Of a stretch of 64,000 nt of DNA, positions 37,105-49,499 are shown in pieces. Source of the DNA: Litoditis marina (taxonomy: Eukaryota > Nematoda > Chromadorea > Rhabditida > Rhabditidae); assembly GCA_964036275.1 (NCBI GenBank), contig CAXIWQ010000266.1, forward strand, positions 239,552 through 303,551, read 5' to 3'. Each line of letters opens with the position of its first letter. Position 1 is the first letter of the stretch. A program made the position numbers and the translations under genes. The notes below the pieces were generated by a model. The model was not told the origin of the DNA. It saw nothing but the letters and a program-made list of their open reading frames with translations, and searched no databases.

Positions 37105-37336
37105 GTTCACACCATTCCTACTGAGACTCCTACCGTAACCTTACAAACTTTCCTAAAGCTGTTGTGAAGCAGAAAATGTAGTTCATAGAAAATTCTCTCG
37201 TATGTTTACTCTACATGAAAAAGAAGAATGAGGTACGGAAATCCTCAACTTCTCCGATCAAAAGTAAGTGAGCAAAACGGCTTGGAAGTTTCGAAATCCT
37301 ACTGTAGGAGTCTCAGTGGGAATGAAAAAGACTATA
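37101..37336. repeat. Family G element with ACTGAGACTCCTAC ends
   Basis: The terminal inverted repeats are TATAGT..CATTCCTACTGAGACTCCTAC and GTAGGAGTCTCAGTGGGAATG..ACTATA. A second copy in reverse orientation is at 54983-55206, and fragments lie near 1-90, 36040-36100 and 51865-51905. Confidence 0.8.
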
Positions 37337-37589
37337 CAACACTTCATCGTTTTTCCTATGCTCTACGTGCATTGTGCACTTGTTCAGCAGTGCGATGTCT
37401 GTGAGAGATGTGTGCTCGGACCACTTTTGAGCTAATCTTCCTGGGGTTAGGAGGTAAACGGATTGTGTGGGTTTTGACGGATTGTGGAGAGAGTAGCGAT
37501 TCCTTGTGAATAAAAAGAAAGCTCTAGAAATCTAATGGAACACTCGCTTTTACAACTTTCGACGGTATTGTTGCAGGTATCTCTAGCCT

Positions 37590-37757
37590 GGCGGCGTAGC
37601 AACTCCCACAAAAGTTCATGAGATCACCTCATGAGCTTCTCATGCGATTCTATTGATTGCTATGCCACAACATTGAGAGTTCACGAAGAGCTCATGAGGT
37701 ATCTCATGAGAAAGTCATATGAACTTCTCATGAGGTTGGAGGGATTGCTACGCCGCC
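37590..37757. repeat. Family B element
   Basis: GGCGGCGTAGCAACTCC to GGATTGCTACGCCGCC with CTCATGAG palindromes inside. Confidence 0.85.
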
Positions 37758-38920
37758 TGGTTTTATAATGTCCCTACGTTCCAAGCGTGATACCTGTTGG
37801 TAGAATGGCAAACGGCAGAATGGAGAGTTTGATTCTCCTCAAGGGGTTGGAGTATTTCTGAAAAATATGTGCTATCGGGATGCAAGAATGTTGAAAAACA
37901 CATGCAAAAACTAGAAAGAGGGGAGAAGTTGTAGAAAAAACAAACAAACAAAGAAAACGAAGACATGAAGTGGTAGAGAACCATGAATGATGGAAAGGAA
38001 AAAGAAAGACTGAGAAAGAGAGAAAGATAGACATCAAAAGAAGAAGAAAGGGCAGAAAATTATCAACAGAGCGAACCATGTGCAGCTCTCCAATGAAACC
38101 GCCCTAATATGAAACATATATAGTGAGATGAATAGCTTATGGAGTTGAGCCTGATGCCAGCCGCCCCCGTCTTTCCATGATGGTTTGTTCTCGCGTTTGG
38201 CCGACTCTCTATCACATTTGCGTCTCATTAGGCTTATTACAGCTTATTTGTGTTTGTTCGAAAGTGATAATCCGATTTAAAGGACTAAAATACTGATAAC
38301 GGCGACGTCGCCGCGCTCAGGAAGAACATTGCCAATTAGAAGTTACAGTAGACAATCGAACGATTGTTATTATGAAATTTCTGGTACAGGGTTCGCTCTT
38401 TATGAAGCAAGTCTGTAGGGTGTGTGTTGTTATATTTCGCTGTGTTTGAAGTTTGATCTCGCTGCTTTCAGGTGGAAACTCGTGACTTATGGCGTGTATC
38501 CATATCAAAGTTCGGCTTCGCGAACACTTAAACTCACGGAAAATAAAATAATGTATGGTAATCTGACGTACGTAAAACACTTCAAAGGTGTGAATGTAAT
38601 AAAAGTAAATAAAATATGTAATAAAAGACCTCAATGTTTTTTTCATCAGTAAGCTGTTTCTGAGATCTGAACCATAGTGTTCCTTAATGTTCATTTACAT
38701 TTTACTCCATTTTGCATTTGTAAATTATTTACTGTAACCTTTCTTGTTTCCCTATGGGTTGGAGAAAAATCCAGGCAAATAAGATTACGTACGTTTACAA
38801 TTGTGGATTGGTATAATGGACGCAAATTGAGGAAATATATCATTGCGGTGCTCTATTAGACATATTACGAGAGAGAGAGAGAGAAAGGAGAGAAGAGTGG
38901 CAGAGAGAGGAGAGAGAATT

Positions 38921-38964
<44 letters not shown>

Positions 38965-39636
38965 GAAAAGAAAGAAGAGAGAGAAAAGATAGAAACGAAG
39001 CTACCTAAAAAGAGCGAGAGAGAATAATCTGAAAGGGACAGAGAAAGAGAAACATAGCAACAAGAGGAGGAAAACAAATGGAACGGGGAGTATACATTTA
39101 TTATAATGGAAAAGATTAAATTTCTGAATGAACACCGAAGAAAGTTTTCCATGAAAATAATTATAAAAGGTCACCTGACAGTTCCAGTTTACTACTATAG
39201 TTTCAACGAGCGCGTTACATCACCCTTTGACCGCAAGTATGGTCTTTTTCATTTTTTATCAGCCTCCAACAGTAAAACTAGAGTCCCTCAAATATCACGA
39301 AAAAGGGTAACAACCTTTTCATTGGATGCTGCTTTCCCATTACAAATAGTAGTTCAAAGCTCATTCTAAAGAGTTGAGGTGGCAACATTTCGTGGAAAGT
39401 TTGATTGTGATACTGTATGAGTGTCGGTAGGTATGATGTAGACTATAGTACACACGGTGTACATTAACGTGTCACCACGGCTCAGATTGACCGCACATTC
39501 CATGATTACTCCAATATGACGCACGTTGAACAGGCTAGATGAGTTCATCCACAGTGCGTCAAGCGACTCTCAGTCGTATTTCAGAGCTCTAATAGCTGAG
39601 TGAGCTATTTGAGCAACATTTCAAGAACGAAACTAT
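37758..39636. other. Gene-free stretch with GA array and family C copy
   Basis: It holds a family C element (38443-38512), a GA-rich tract (about 38868-39060) and no exon I can support. Confidence 0.45.
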
Positions 39637-39815
39637 GGCGGCGTAGCAATCTCCACAAAAGTTCATGTGGATCACCTCATGAGCTACTCGCACGAGCTTC
39701 TCGTGAGATTCTATTGATTACTATGCTACAACATTGAGAGTTCACGGATAGCTCATGAGGTGTATGAGATACTCATATGAACTTCTCATGAGGTTCTAGG
39801 GATTGCTACGCCGCC
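39637..39815. repeat. Family B element
   Basis: GGCGGCGTAGCAATCTCC to GGATTGCTACGCCGCC. A decayed relative follows at about 40201-40372. Confidence 0.85.
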
Positions 39816-40459
39816 AGATTGAGGTTGCGATGATTCTAACATATTATCGGCTAATCTCTGGTCGGTTTGCAAGTTGTACACTAAGCAAATTATCACAACA
39901 GACAACTTTGGAGTCTCAAAAGCGCTATTTGAATTTTGCCTAAATAGCTTACCCGGCTATTTGAGCTTGCAAAGGTCAGCTAAAACGACAAAAAAAGTGG
40001 TTGTTGGCGACAAGAGAAAAAACATGAAGCAACCGCCGACAAAATTAACCGACGGCGCAGATACATTATTCGTGAGCGTTTTTTTAACATTTCGTCACTC
40101 TCCATTCCCTATCACGTGGCTTAGCCAGTAAATACGACCGCACTCTATACCCACTAGCAAACGTCTTCCAAGAAGTCAAGACACCGATTTCGTGTTTTGG
40201 TGGCGCAGAAAGCCATTCAACCTCATAAGAATCTCATACGAGTTCTCATAAGAACCTGATGAACATTTCGTGGCTACTTGTGAACGTTTCATGTTGTAGC
40301 ATATAAATAAATGGAATCTCATCGGCAGTTCATGAGATGTTGCTTGTGAAGCTTCGAGGGATAGAATAATTTATTGAAATCGTAGATGAAAGTTTGAGAA
40401 GTGAAGCAAGAGTGTGTCCTTGCCATACTGTTTAACGTTTCTACACGTGCTTGCGTCAC

Positions 40460-43400
40460 ATCCGAGTACGTACTCTGAAACATTCCGGCTTCTCCTTCCC
40501 ATCCTGCGTCTCTCGCTTCGCGCACTATTTCGCGAGCGCAAAGAAACAACAGCGTGTAAGAAGACGCAGGTGGTGCCACGTTAATCGGGATGTTCCTCGT
40601 CCTTCAAGCAACGACGTCATACGACGTCCTTCCCTAAGACGGAATACATGAGACAATTTGAGAGCGGAAGTGGAGAATGGAAAAGACGTGATCTCCGAAA
40701 GTTTGTCGAAAGATAGAGAATAACAAGAAGAAGCTATCAAAACTGTTGAAGAGCACTACAAGGATGATAGCACTACAATCGCGGTGTTAGACCACTTAAA
40801 CGGTGACGGAACAAGGTGGTTCGCATTGAAAATCCGTACGGGGGGGGGGGGAGTCCACGAGAGATGAAGTACTGAAAAGACGAAGAGAGAGAGAGAATGA
40901 AAGAGATAGAGCGAAAAAATAGAAAAGCAACAGAGTATCAAAAAGAGAAACGGAGGGATATAGAAATATCGAGAATTTTTTTACGAAGAGCTAGTGACAG
41001 AATGATACAACGAGCAAGATAAATGGAAATGGTCAGCCTTTTCATGAAGGTAGCTGGTTGAGCGAAGGCAGTTTGTATGAAAGAACCATGTCTTTATTGT
41101 AGTTTGACCTATAGCAACACAGCTGTATTACCAGCACAGAACCAAAAATAAGGTACGGTTTTGCGCTTCTGCCGGCTGTTTCCCTTGTTATAAAGACCGC
41201 TACCAAAACGGTGCCACTGTTTTGTTCCCGCCGAATCAAACAGCTATAGGTGAGTTCCGAATCATCGTTGTAATTTGACCTCGCCACCTGCCATACGTTG
41301 GGAAGTTGGAGCGTGAAGTGAGGGGATAAAACTACAAACACCGCGGAATAGGTCAACATACACCGTATAGACCTATGGACCTGCTTTCGAAGGAGCGAAA
41401 CTCATATGCCTGGCTGGAATATCCAGGCATCTCAATACTTGTCTGCGTCTCTCACTTTCCGCACTCTTTCGCATGACTGAATTGCGTCAGAATGTAACAT
41501 ACTAAGGTTGGGATCTGATAATCGGGATACGCCTGAGTACAGCCTCTGATTCCGAAACTTCTTGCAATTACAAATGTGCTGCTCCATCGCCTACACATAC
41601 ACAAGCATCATCTAATCTGCCGCTTAGACGTCGCCTAGAGAGTGTTGTGACGGAGAGACGCAGACCGCGGAGTGTATTTTTGAACAATCTGTAGCAGGCT
41701 TTGCCAGGCCCTTCGGAATTCCACTTCCCCGCTCAATCTGTTTATAATCAGCTCAATGTAGTTATTATTATATTAAATCCGCAAAAATAGTTCCGAAATG
41801 ATGCGAACAGCCCGGCGCTGCACATTAAAATTACGTGGGGAGGAAGTCAACATCTAGCCTAACACTTAATAATCTTGTATTCGATTATTAATCTGATATT
41901 TATGCCGGAATTATAGAATTATAGTCTTTCCCGCTATTTCAAAGGATACGAACAGTTTCCGAAAATATAAGAGGAGTTCGAGGGACAATGCATAGAAAAG
42001 TAGATTATAAATGAAATCGTTTAGTTCGATGTGTACGCCATATTTTCAATATTTGAGCGAAAAGGAACTGGATAAAACTACAAAATACTCTTCTATTTTG
42101 TAAAAAGCTAACCCTGAACGAGCCGTAGACAGGATATTGCGTAGTGGTGAACTTATCAAGTCTTCCTTAGCAACTTAATGGGTGTTAGTCACTTTTTGCG
42201 TCTTGTAGTTTTACGGAGCTGAATCTCTCGAGAAGTTCATGATAGTGCAAGCGGGAGTTCCTCACAATTCATAAGCCGAGTATAGCCGAGTATATCTCTG
42301 CGTGAAGCAGACGGGGGCGATACATGTACATGTTCTATTATTCCGCTGTGTTTGTAGTTTGTAGTATGATCTCACCGCTTTTCCATCGAGAACAGCTAAT
42401 TGTGTAATGTGTGCATATCAAATCAAAATCTTGAGAATTCTCACCACCTCTGACTCTTGACTCTGACTCTGGCGATACACACAGCAGTATTGAAACCTAC
42501 AGTGTGATCTAGTGGACAAAAAACACCTCAAAACTTTCATTTACAGTAAGCCAGTGCCGTTTGAGGGGCAGATACACTTCTCTTTCACTAAACACCCACG
42601 ATGGCGCCCATCAGAAGTAAACCTAGTTCACCGACGTTCTCTGGAACGTAGGGGGTAGTTTTCTTAACAGAGAATGTCCAATTCATCGTTGGAAGTAGGG
42701 ATAGCTCGAAAAAGAAACACGCCGCTATTCACGAATGTTGAGCAAACAGCAACAACATCAACTACACAGGGCGAGGGATAGAGAACCATACATTTAGACT
42801 TGGCTGATTTAGAAGAGGCGAGCCCTAGAGAGAAACAAATAGTGAAGGTCTAAACGTGCGCTTGGGATTCGGAACGATTCTTATTCACCACGTCTCTTCT
42901 CTCATTCCAGACTGAGGTGCGGGCACAGCAGAATTTAAATCAACAGTATACCACTCTTCTCTGAAAAGGAGGGGGAGAAGGTCAGTAAATGTCTGAACTG
43001 CTTTTCGAGAGACTTTTATCATGCTAGACTGACGTACGGGCACAGCAGAAGTGAGACCTACAGTACACCGGTGTTCTAAGAGTGGGGTGAGACTATTGTC
43101 ATACTTTAGTAGATGTCGAAACGGGCGCGCTTATTAAGGGATGGCGGTACGATTGTTATTGAGACCTGCCTTCTGAGACTCTTTGAGGTTCTTAATGGCG
43201 GCGCGCGGCTTAAATCAACTGGAAAATATGTCAGATAATTCCCTTTAATTACTCATATTTGCAAACATTGGCCGGCGACTACGGTAGTGGTAATGGAGCA
43301 CATTAATTGCCTCATCTCGTCCGGATTACATATTTCGAAAAGAAACATCGTTGCGGGGGGAATGGAAGGAAACTGGTTCCACTTTAATGACTTCTTAAAT

Positions 43401-44216
43401 TGCGCCACTGTCGGTTGCAGTTTATCTGGGTTTTGTCTAGATGAAGAGATGAGTTTTTCTGGGAAATTCTCTAATGTAGTTACCGATAACTTTCATATTT
43501 CGCAGCAGAAAAACACAGAGTTAAGGATATATTTACACTCGAATACACCGAGCTAATCGCACTTATAAATTTTCATCTAAGTCAATCTGGACTGAGTTTT
43601 GTCTGAGGTTCTTAAGTTCAAAGCACGTTCAGAAATCTGAGCGAAACAGAGTATCTCAACTTCATATCATCCCCAGTCCCCACCTTAGTAAGACCGGTAG
43701 ACTCAAAAAGTGAAGTCCTAAGTTGTTCTCAATGACCTATTTTGTTGTTTTTTCTGAAGAACCAGTTTAGTTCGATCACGATCAAGACAATTTTCGAGCT
43801 TCTGAGTGTTTCATTTTTCGAATATCTATTGTCACTCGCGCCTGGGATGCCATTCACGTGACGAAATCATCGTTATTTTTTGTTATACTCTATATTTGCC
43901 ATAATTGAAGAACGGGATCGAACTATGAACACAGCAGAATAGAGCAACATGTACCGCTTATTTTCGAGAAAGCGAACCCTATAGATCATACAGCTGCTGA
44001 GAGGTAGTCCGGTAATAGAAGTGGCGCCTAGCTGGCGACATCGGACAAGCAGCTTCCCCAAATGGGACAATTACCTAATGGGACCAGACTCATAAGTCAT
44101 CTCGGATCAGAACCTGTCAGAAAACAAATCTCGAGAACGAATACAACCATTTGGTACATGTTTCACGGTTGGAGAATAGAAAGTGACCAATTATCCTTGT
44201 AGTTTGATCTAGCTGC
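40460..44216. other. Gene-free stretch with decayed elements
   Basis: It contains diverged family A relatives (about 40463-40635 and 41390-41530), family C copies (41267-41340, about 42348-42420 and 43870-43930), a poly-G run near 40841 and AT-rich unique sequence near 41750-41960. No exon could be supported. Confidence 0.4.
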
Positions 44217-44416
44217 NNNNNNNNNNNNNNNNNNNNNNNNNNNNNNNNNNNNNNNNNNNNNNNNNNNNNNNNNNNNNNNNNNNNNNNNNNNNNNNNNNNN
44301 NNNNNNNNNNNNNNNNNNNNNNNNNNNNNNNNNNNNNNNNNNNNNNNNNNNNNNNNNNNNNNNNNNNNNNNNNNNNNNNNNNNNNNNNNNNNNNNNNNNN
44401 NNNNNNNNNNNNNNNN
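44217..44416. other. Assembly gap of exactly 200 N
   Basis: The base before the gap belongs to a family C element (TTGTAGTTTGATCTAGCTGC). The round length suggests a placeholder gap in a repeat-rich place. Confidence 0.98.
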
Positions 44417-44827
44417 AAAAGAAGTGTGTTACAGAATCCAATGAAGACCGACTTAAAAAGCGAAAACACAAAAAGAATGGAGGCAAATAATCAAAAGGGG
44501 AGCTCAGTCTAAGTACTGCAACCCCACAATCTATATCAAGTGAGGAAGGTTCAGATAAAGTTCACAAACTAGGAGATTGGGAGAATGAAAAGAAGCAAAA
44601 GTGGTACGTTCCTATCCCAAAGCTGCGAAGGATAGATAATTGTTTCTGACTGCTTTTCAAGAGAACTAGCCGGAAGAACTAGTGACTGAAAGTTTGATAT
44701 AGAATTGCAGCACGTTTTCTTGAAAATAAAAACTGGTAGAATATTAGCAAGTATGATGAGTTCTTTCTCTTTCCCTCAAAAAGTTCAGAACACCTTCTTT
44801 CTCGTTTTCCTTTTGTTTGTTCTTCCC

Positions 44828-44830
<3 letters not shown>

Positions 44831-44873
<43 letters not shown>

Positions 44874-44894
44874 CTCTCTCTGTCTTTCTTTCTT

Positions 44895-44953
<59 letters not shown>

Positions 44954-45144
44954 ATATCTCATTCTCTCTCTCTCTCTTTCTATCTCTCATTCTCTCTTTC
45001 CTCGGCAAATTTGCAGCCCAGTACGAATTTCCGTTCTCGAACGTTGCGGCCTCAAATTAGCCACATAAAGCTTATAATCAAAATTACGAACCCAATGAGG
45101 GGTTCAAATGTCAAACAAGACTAATTGTCGGCCAGAAGACATAA

Positions 45145-45213
<69 letters not shown>

Positions 45214-45329
45214 AAGAAAATAGAGAAAGAGCGGAGAGAAGTTTAGAAAGCGACAAAGGAGAGGTAGGACCGGGAAGGAGTCGAGAAAAGAAGAGGGTAA
45301 AAGAAAAACAAGAAGAGAGTGAGTGAGAG

Positions 45330-45380
<51 letters not shown>

Positions 45381-45475
45381 TAGAGAGAGAGGGTAAGAGA
45401 GAAAGATAAAGAGAAAAAGGAGAAAGAGAAAGAGAAAGGAGAGAGAGAGCGCGCGTGAGCGAGAGTAAGAGAGAG
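44831..45475. repeat. (TC)n tract followed by (GA)n tracts
   Basis: A TC array (44831-45000) is followed within about 150 bp by GA arrays at 45150-45205 and 45318-45475. Opposite-strand purine tracts facing each other could pair as a large hairpin. Confidence 0.9.
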
Positions 45476-45771
45476 AGAGATCCAAAGTGTGTTTAGTCGT
45501 GTAAAGGTAAGGAACGACCGATGTTGTCTAATGATGTATTCCTATTAGGGAGCAATAACTGTCGGAATTCTACTCAGAGGGAGGCGGGGTATCAATCATT
45601 CGACTAAAAGGAGAATCTCTTCCTCTCTTCCATTCACACACTATTTCCACTGCTCTGCGCCGAATGAAATATGAAGGCTGTAAGGTGGTCCTGGATTATA
45701 ATGGGACAAATGGAGACACAATAAAGAGTGATGATCGGGAGGCAGCGGAAATGGAGAGAACAGAGAGAGAA

Positions 45772-45779
45772 TGACAGGC

Positions 45780-45876
<97 letters not shown>

Positions 45877-46450
45877 ATCGAAGAAACACACCACCACTGA
45901 ATTGCAATCGCTAGCTGTGCCCAACTGTATTCCTGTGTGGCGGAATCGTAAACAAACCCGTCCCACCGCGATCGGATAATTACTGTAAACGTCTTTTGTG
46001 GCTGTATAATGGGCGGTGCAAACAAATTTAATTCAACTCGTTCCGGAGCTGCAATTCGCCTGTAGCAGATGAGCTCATAATTGCACTGTTGTCTTCGAAG
46101 TCAAGGTTACGGTATGGATACCGAGAGAGAAGGAGAAGAAGAGAAAGAGAGAGAGAGAGAGACAGAGGAAGAGAGAGAGAGAGAGGGAGAGGAAGACAGA
46201 TATAGAGAAAAGTGGTTACCAGTCTGATATGGAGTGTGCCCAAATGTTAGTTCCATCTGCGACACAGCGTTACGTGATGTTAGAGTATTTGCGTCGACAT
46301 CTATTCCTTCTCTCTCTCTCCTCTCTCTTTTTCTCTTTCTCCCTCTCACTTCTTTCTCTGTCTTTTTTCTCTTTCTCTCTCTCGCCCTCTCTCCTCTTTC
46401 TCTTTCTCTCTCTTTCCTCTCTCTTCTGTCTCTCTTTCTCTCTCCTACTC
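45772..46450. repeat. GA and TC microsatellite cluster
   Basis: GA at 45772-45873, GA at 46120-46205 and TC at 46305-46450, with about 100-250 bp of other sequence between them. Confidence 0.9.
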
Positions 46451-47368
46451 TTCCATCTAACAAATGTTCTACCGTACCTGTCTCACAGAAGTTGACTGCC
46501 GCAGAACGAAAATATGAGATTTGCTAATGAATAGCGCCAGCTAAGTTATTAGGGCGCAGTGAACAAAGAACTAATTGCGTAATTAAAAGTCTCGAGCGGA
46601 AAATATATTCATCTAATCTATGGTATACGGTAGTCGATTTGGAAGTCTTTTCTCAACTTCTTCAAGACTGGGTAATTAGCTCATATTTACACTAGAAGAC
46701 ACGAAGGAACAGGAAATAACTCACGATGGAGAGACATAGAGAGAGGGAAAGGGGAGAGAGAGAGAGAAAGAGAGAGAGAATGATTACAGTAACCCCGTGA
46801 ATGAGCGGTAAGAGATTGCCGGTTTGAATCCAATTTCGCACGAATGTTTACATAGGGATTCCAATAAAATGGTAACAAATTTAATTACTAGCACTTAGGT
46901 GGCAGAATTAGGCCATTAGCACGCAACTAGGAGACGCTTATTAAAAGAGGCTGAGCAGCAATAAAACGAGAGAGGAAACGGAATGGGAGGGAAACGGAGA
47001 GCGAGAGAGAGAGAGAGACAGGAGGAGAGAATGAGAGAGAGACACAATGAGTGGGATAGATAGAGAGGGAGAGGAGAAGCTAGCGTCACTATGCTCCATA
47101 TCCCTGCTCCAATCTGAATTCGATCTGGCCCGCCGCCAATCGATGACGTCATCGATATCTTGTCTTCGTCGTGTACATTTACATGAGAGCTCGAGGACTT
47201 ATCACAGTAGGTGGTCACTTTTCACTCTGGTTCTCTTCCTCCGAAGCTTGCCAATACGGTGTTTTTCAGCCCCATTCCGCTGTGTCTGTAGTTTGAACCC
47301 GTTCTTTATGGTACAAATTCGATAAGTTCAAACTACAACGCAGCTTCGGTGATTCCCTATCCTCTGGT
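46451..47368. other. Gene-free stretch with short GA tracts
   Basis: Short GA tracts (46737-46780, 47000-47070), AT-rich unique islands (about 46500-46680 and 46860-46930), a truncated tRNA-like B-box region near 46800-46845 and a family C copy (47283-47338). No exon supported. Confidence 0.4.
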
Positions 47369-47661
47369 GAAAGTTACGAGGCTAAAACAGGCTAAATTTA
47401 GGGAATTATAGGTATTCAATAGGTTACGAGCCTATTTTAGCTAATTGTAGCCTAGAAAACTTGGAACACACTTCAAAAACTAGAATTATGTATTTACTAG
47501 CCTATTCTAGGTAACAGCTAGCCTATTCTACGGAACAGCTAGCCTATTCTAGGGAACAATAGCCTATTCTAGGAAACAACTAGGCTATTAAGGTTAAAAG
47601 ATAGGTATTTTATTTTACCTATAATTCTCTAGATTTAGCCTATTTTAATCTCGTAATTTTC
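47369..47661. repeat. TIR element with internal AGCCTATTCTAGG tandem repeats (family F)
   Basis: The ends GAAAGTTACGAGGCTAAAA and TTTTAATCTCGTAATTTTC are imperfect inverted repeats, extending inward to GGGAATTATAGGTA and TACCTATAATTCTCTA. The interior is a tandem array of CTAGCCTATTCTAGG-type units. Confidence 0.75.
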
Positions 47662-47750
47662 ATCCCTGTACTTCAGTTCGGACTGTTCGGAGTGTGATCT
47701 CTCACAGTTGTTTACAATGTAAAATAATTATAGAGAGTGAGCAACATTTA

Positions 47751-47824
47751 GTTGTAGTTCGACCTCGCCACACGCCTTCCTTCACGGATTTCGACCAAAA
47801 GAAAACGGGGTCAAACTACAAACA
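47751..47824. repeat. Family C foldback element
   Basis: GTTGTAGTTCGACCTCGCC and GGGGTCAAACTACAAACAC are inverted repeats. Confidence 0.6.
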
Positions 47825-47904
47825 CAATTGGTGAGGGCAGCATACACCGCATCTGACACCGTAGCAAAGTCTCCTGAACAGGTCACCCTTGAGCTGATCT
47901 ATCT

Positions 47905-48075
47905 GAGTACGTATGCTAGACGATCCCGGTCCTTCATCCCATCCTGCGTCTCTCGCTCTGCCTCACTATTTCTCGTCTCTAACATCCCGGCGGGATGTAG
48001 GAGCAGAGAAATAGCTTACGTTCTAGGAGACGCAGGATGGGGAAGGTGCCGGGATCTTCTAGCATACGTACTCTG
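47905..48075. repeat. Palindromic element, family A
   Basis: GAGTACGTATGCTAGACGATC to GATCTTCTAGCATACGTACTC, centre CATCCCGGCGGGATG. Confidence 0.85.
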
Positions 48076-48533
48076 ATCACCATCTGACCCAACTTTGGGT
48101 CACCTGCACTATTCTCAAACATAGTAAGTTGGCAACTATGTGACCATAACGTAGTCGGGTTCTTGATTTGGGTGAGCTCACCATTTGCAAGACTTTGCTA
48201 TGGTGCCTGGACTGTAATAGCCTATAGAACAAATAGAAACAAATGATGAACAGAGGGAATAAAATCAAGGGAACATGAATAGTCTGTCAAGTATGGTATA
48301 GTCGCCGTTCTCCCCATGAAGACAGCAGAGGGTTCGATTGATTGAGCGGTGCGGAGCGAGCGGTCGTTGATTATTTGCCAACGGTTAAGATAGTGTGTAG
48401 ATCAATGATACGCAGACTGGCTGGCCTCTCGCCAAACCGCGCCCTTTACAAAATCGATGATACGGTGTCCACAACGGTTTGACAAAACCTATAGCTTAGT
48501 ACATGTTAAGGTTGAGGTACGTTGTAAGAACCA

Positions 48534-48706
48534 GAGTACGTATGCTAGAAGATCCCGGCCCCTTCATTCCGTCCTGCGTCTCTCGCTCTGCCTCACTATT
48601 TTTCGTCTCTAACATCTCGGCGGTAGGTAATTGCAGAGAAATAGCGTATGTTCTAGGAGACGCAGGATGGGGTGAAGGTGCCGGGATCTTCTAGCATACG
48701 TACTCA
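48534..48706. repeat. Palindromic element, family A, with a partial second arm
   Basis: A full palindrome is followed directly (48711-48770) by an extra GGAGACGCAGGATGGGATGG segment, as if a second right arm had been added. Confidence 0.8.
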
Positions 48707-49317
48707 GGAGAAGAGGCTGAGGAGACGCAGGATGGGATGGAAATCTGGGGTGTTCATGAATACGGCCTCAGCTGAGTATGGTGCGGATATTCGAAAACAT
48801 ACTATTTGGCGGTGTTTTTCGAAATCAGCCGACAATTAAACCATTCGACAAAGCAAATGAGGCGCGTTTGGCAGCACGGGGATAATCCCGTTATCTACAC
48901 CCGAAATATTACTCATCGCGCAACTCTGTGCTGACGCTGATATTTGGACTTTGAACGCGTGACGTCATCAGCATCCGTGATGACGTCATAGCTAAGTAGA
49001 AAATACAACATCTACCATCTACAACGGGCCTCTCAGACAGTTTCTCGCTGGCTGGCTTTGTAGCGAAGACTGCGCCGATCAGAGATCAGCCGACTGTCTC
49101 AAACTGTCTGCGGTCTCATTGACCTACACATCCTCTCGCTTTTGTAGACTGCGGATCGCAAAGAATGGAAAAAATCATTTGTGAACCCGTGGGTTGAAGT
49201 TATGTCATGATACAAAATCAGCGTGAGAAGGTGAACTTTGTGTCTTTTCCGGCACCCTAGCAAAGTCATGAAAATGGGCAGCTATGGGGGTGCAAAATTT
49301 ATAAAGAGCTGTCTCGC

Positions 49318-49383
49318 ACCGGAATCGAACCTGCGAGCTGAGCATTCGTGGCTGAGCGCTATGCACTGCGCTACGAGAGCACA
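49318..49383 (-). repeat. tRNA-like sequence
   Basis: Minus strand: GTAGCGCAGTGCATAGCGC resembles a D-arm and A-box, GGTTCGATTCC is a B-box, and TCTCG/CGAGA can pair as part of an acceptor stem. The anticodon loop lacks a U at the position before the anticodon and the outer acceptor pairs fail, so a functional tRNA is unlikely. Confidence 0.45.
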
Positions 49384-49499
49384 CAGTCGACGAGCTTCGG
49401 AATCGAAGACATATGTTGCTACACAGCGAAAGTTGTGATACACAGCACCCTCTCGCCTTTCCATTGACGATGACTATGATTCGCATTCTCACCTCACAG

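Noticed and set aside
30510..48706. Repeated palindromes considered as a CRISPR-like array
   Set aside because: Copies are dispersed over kilobases without regular spacers, and the sequence is eukaryotic.
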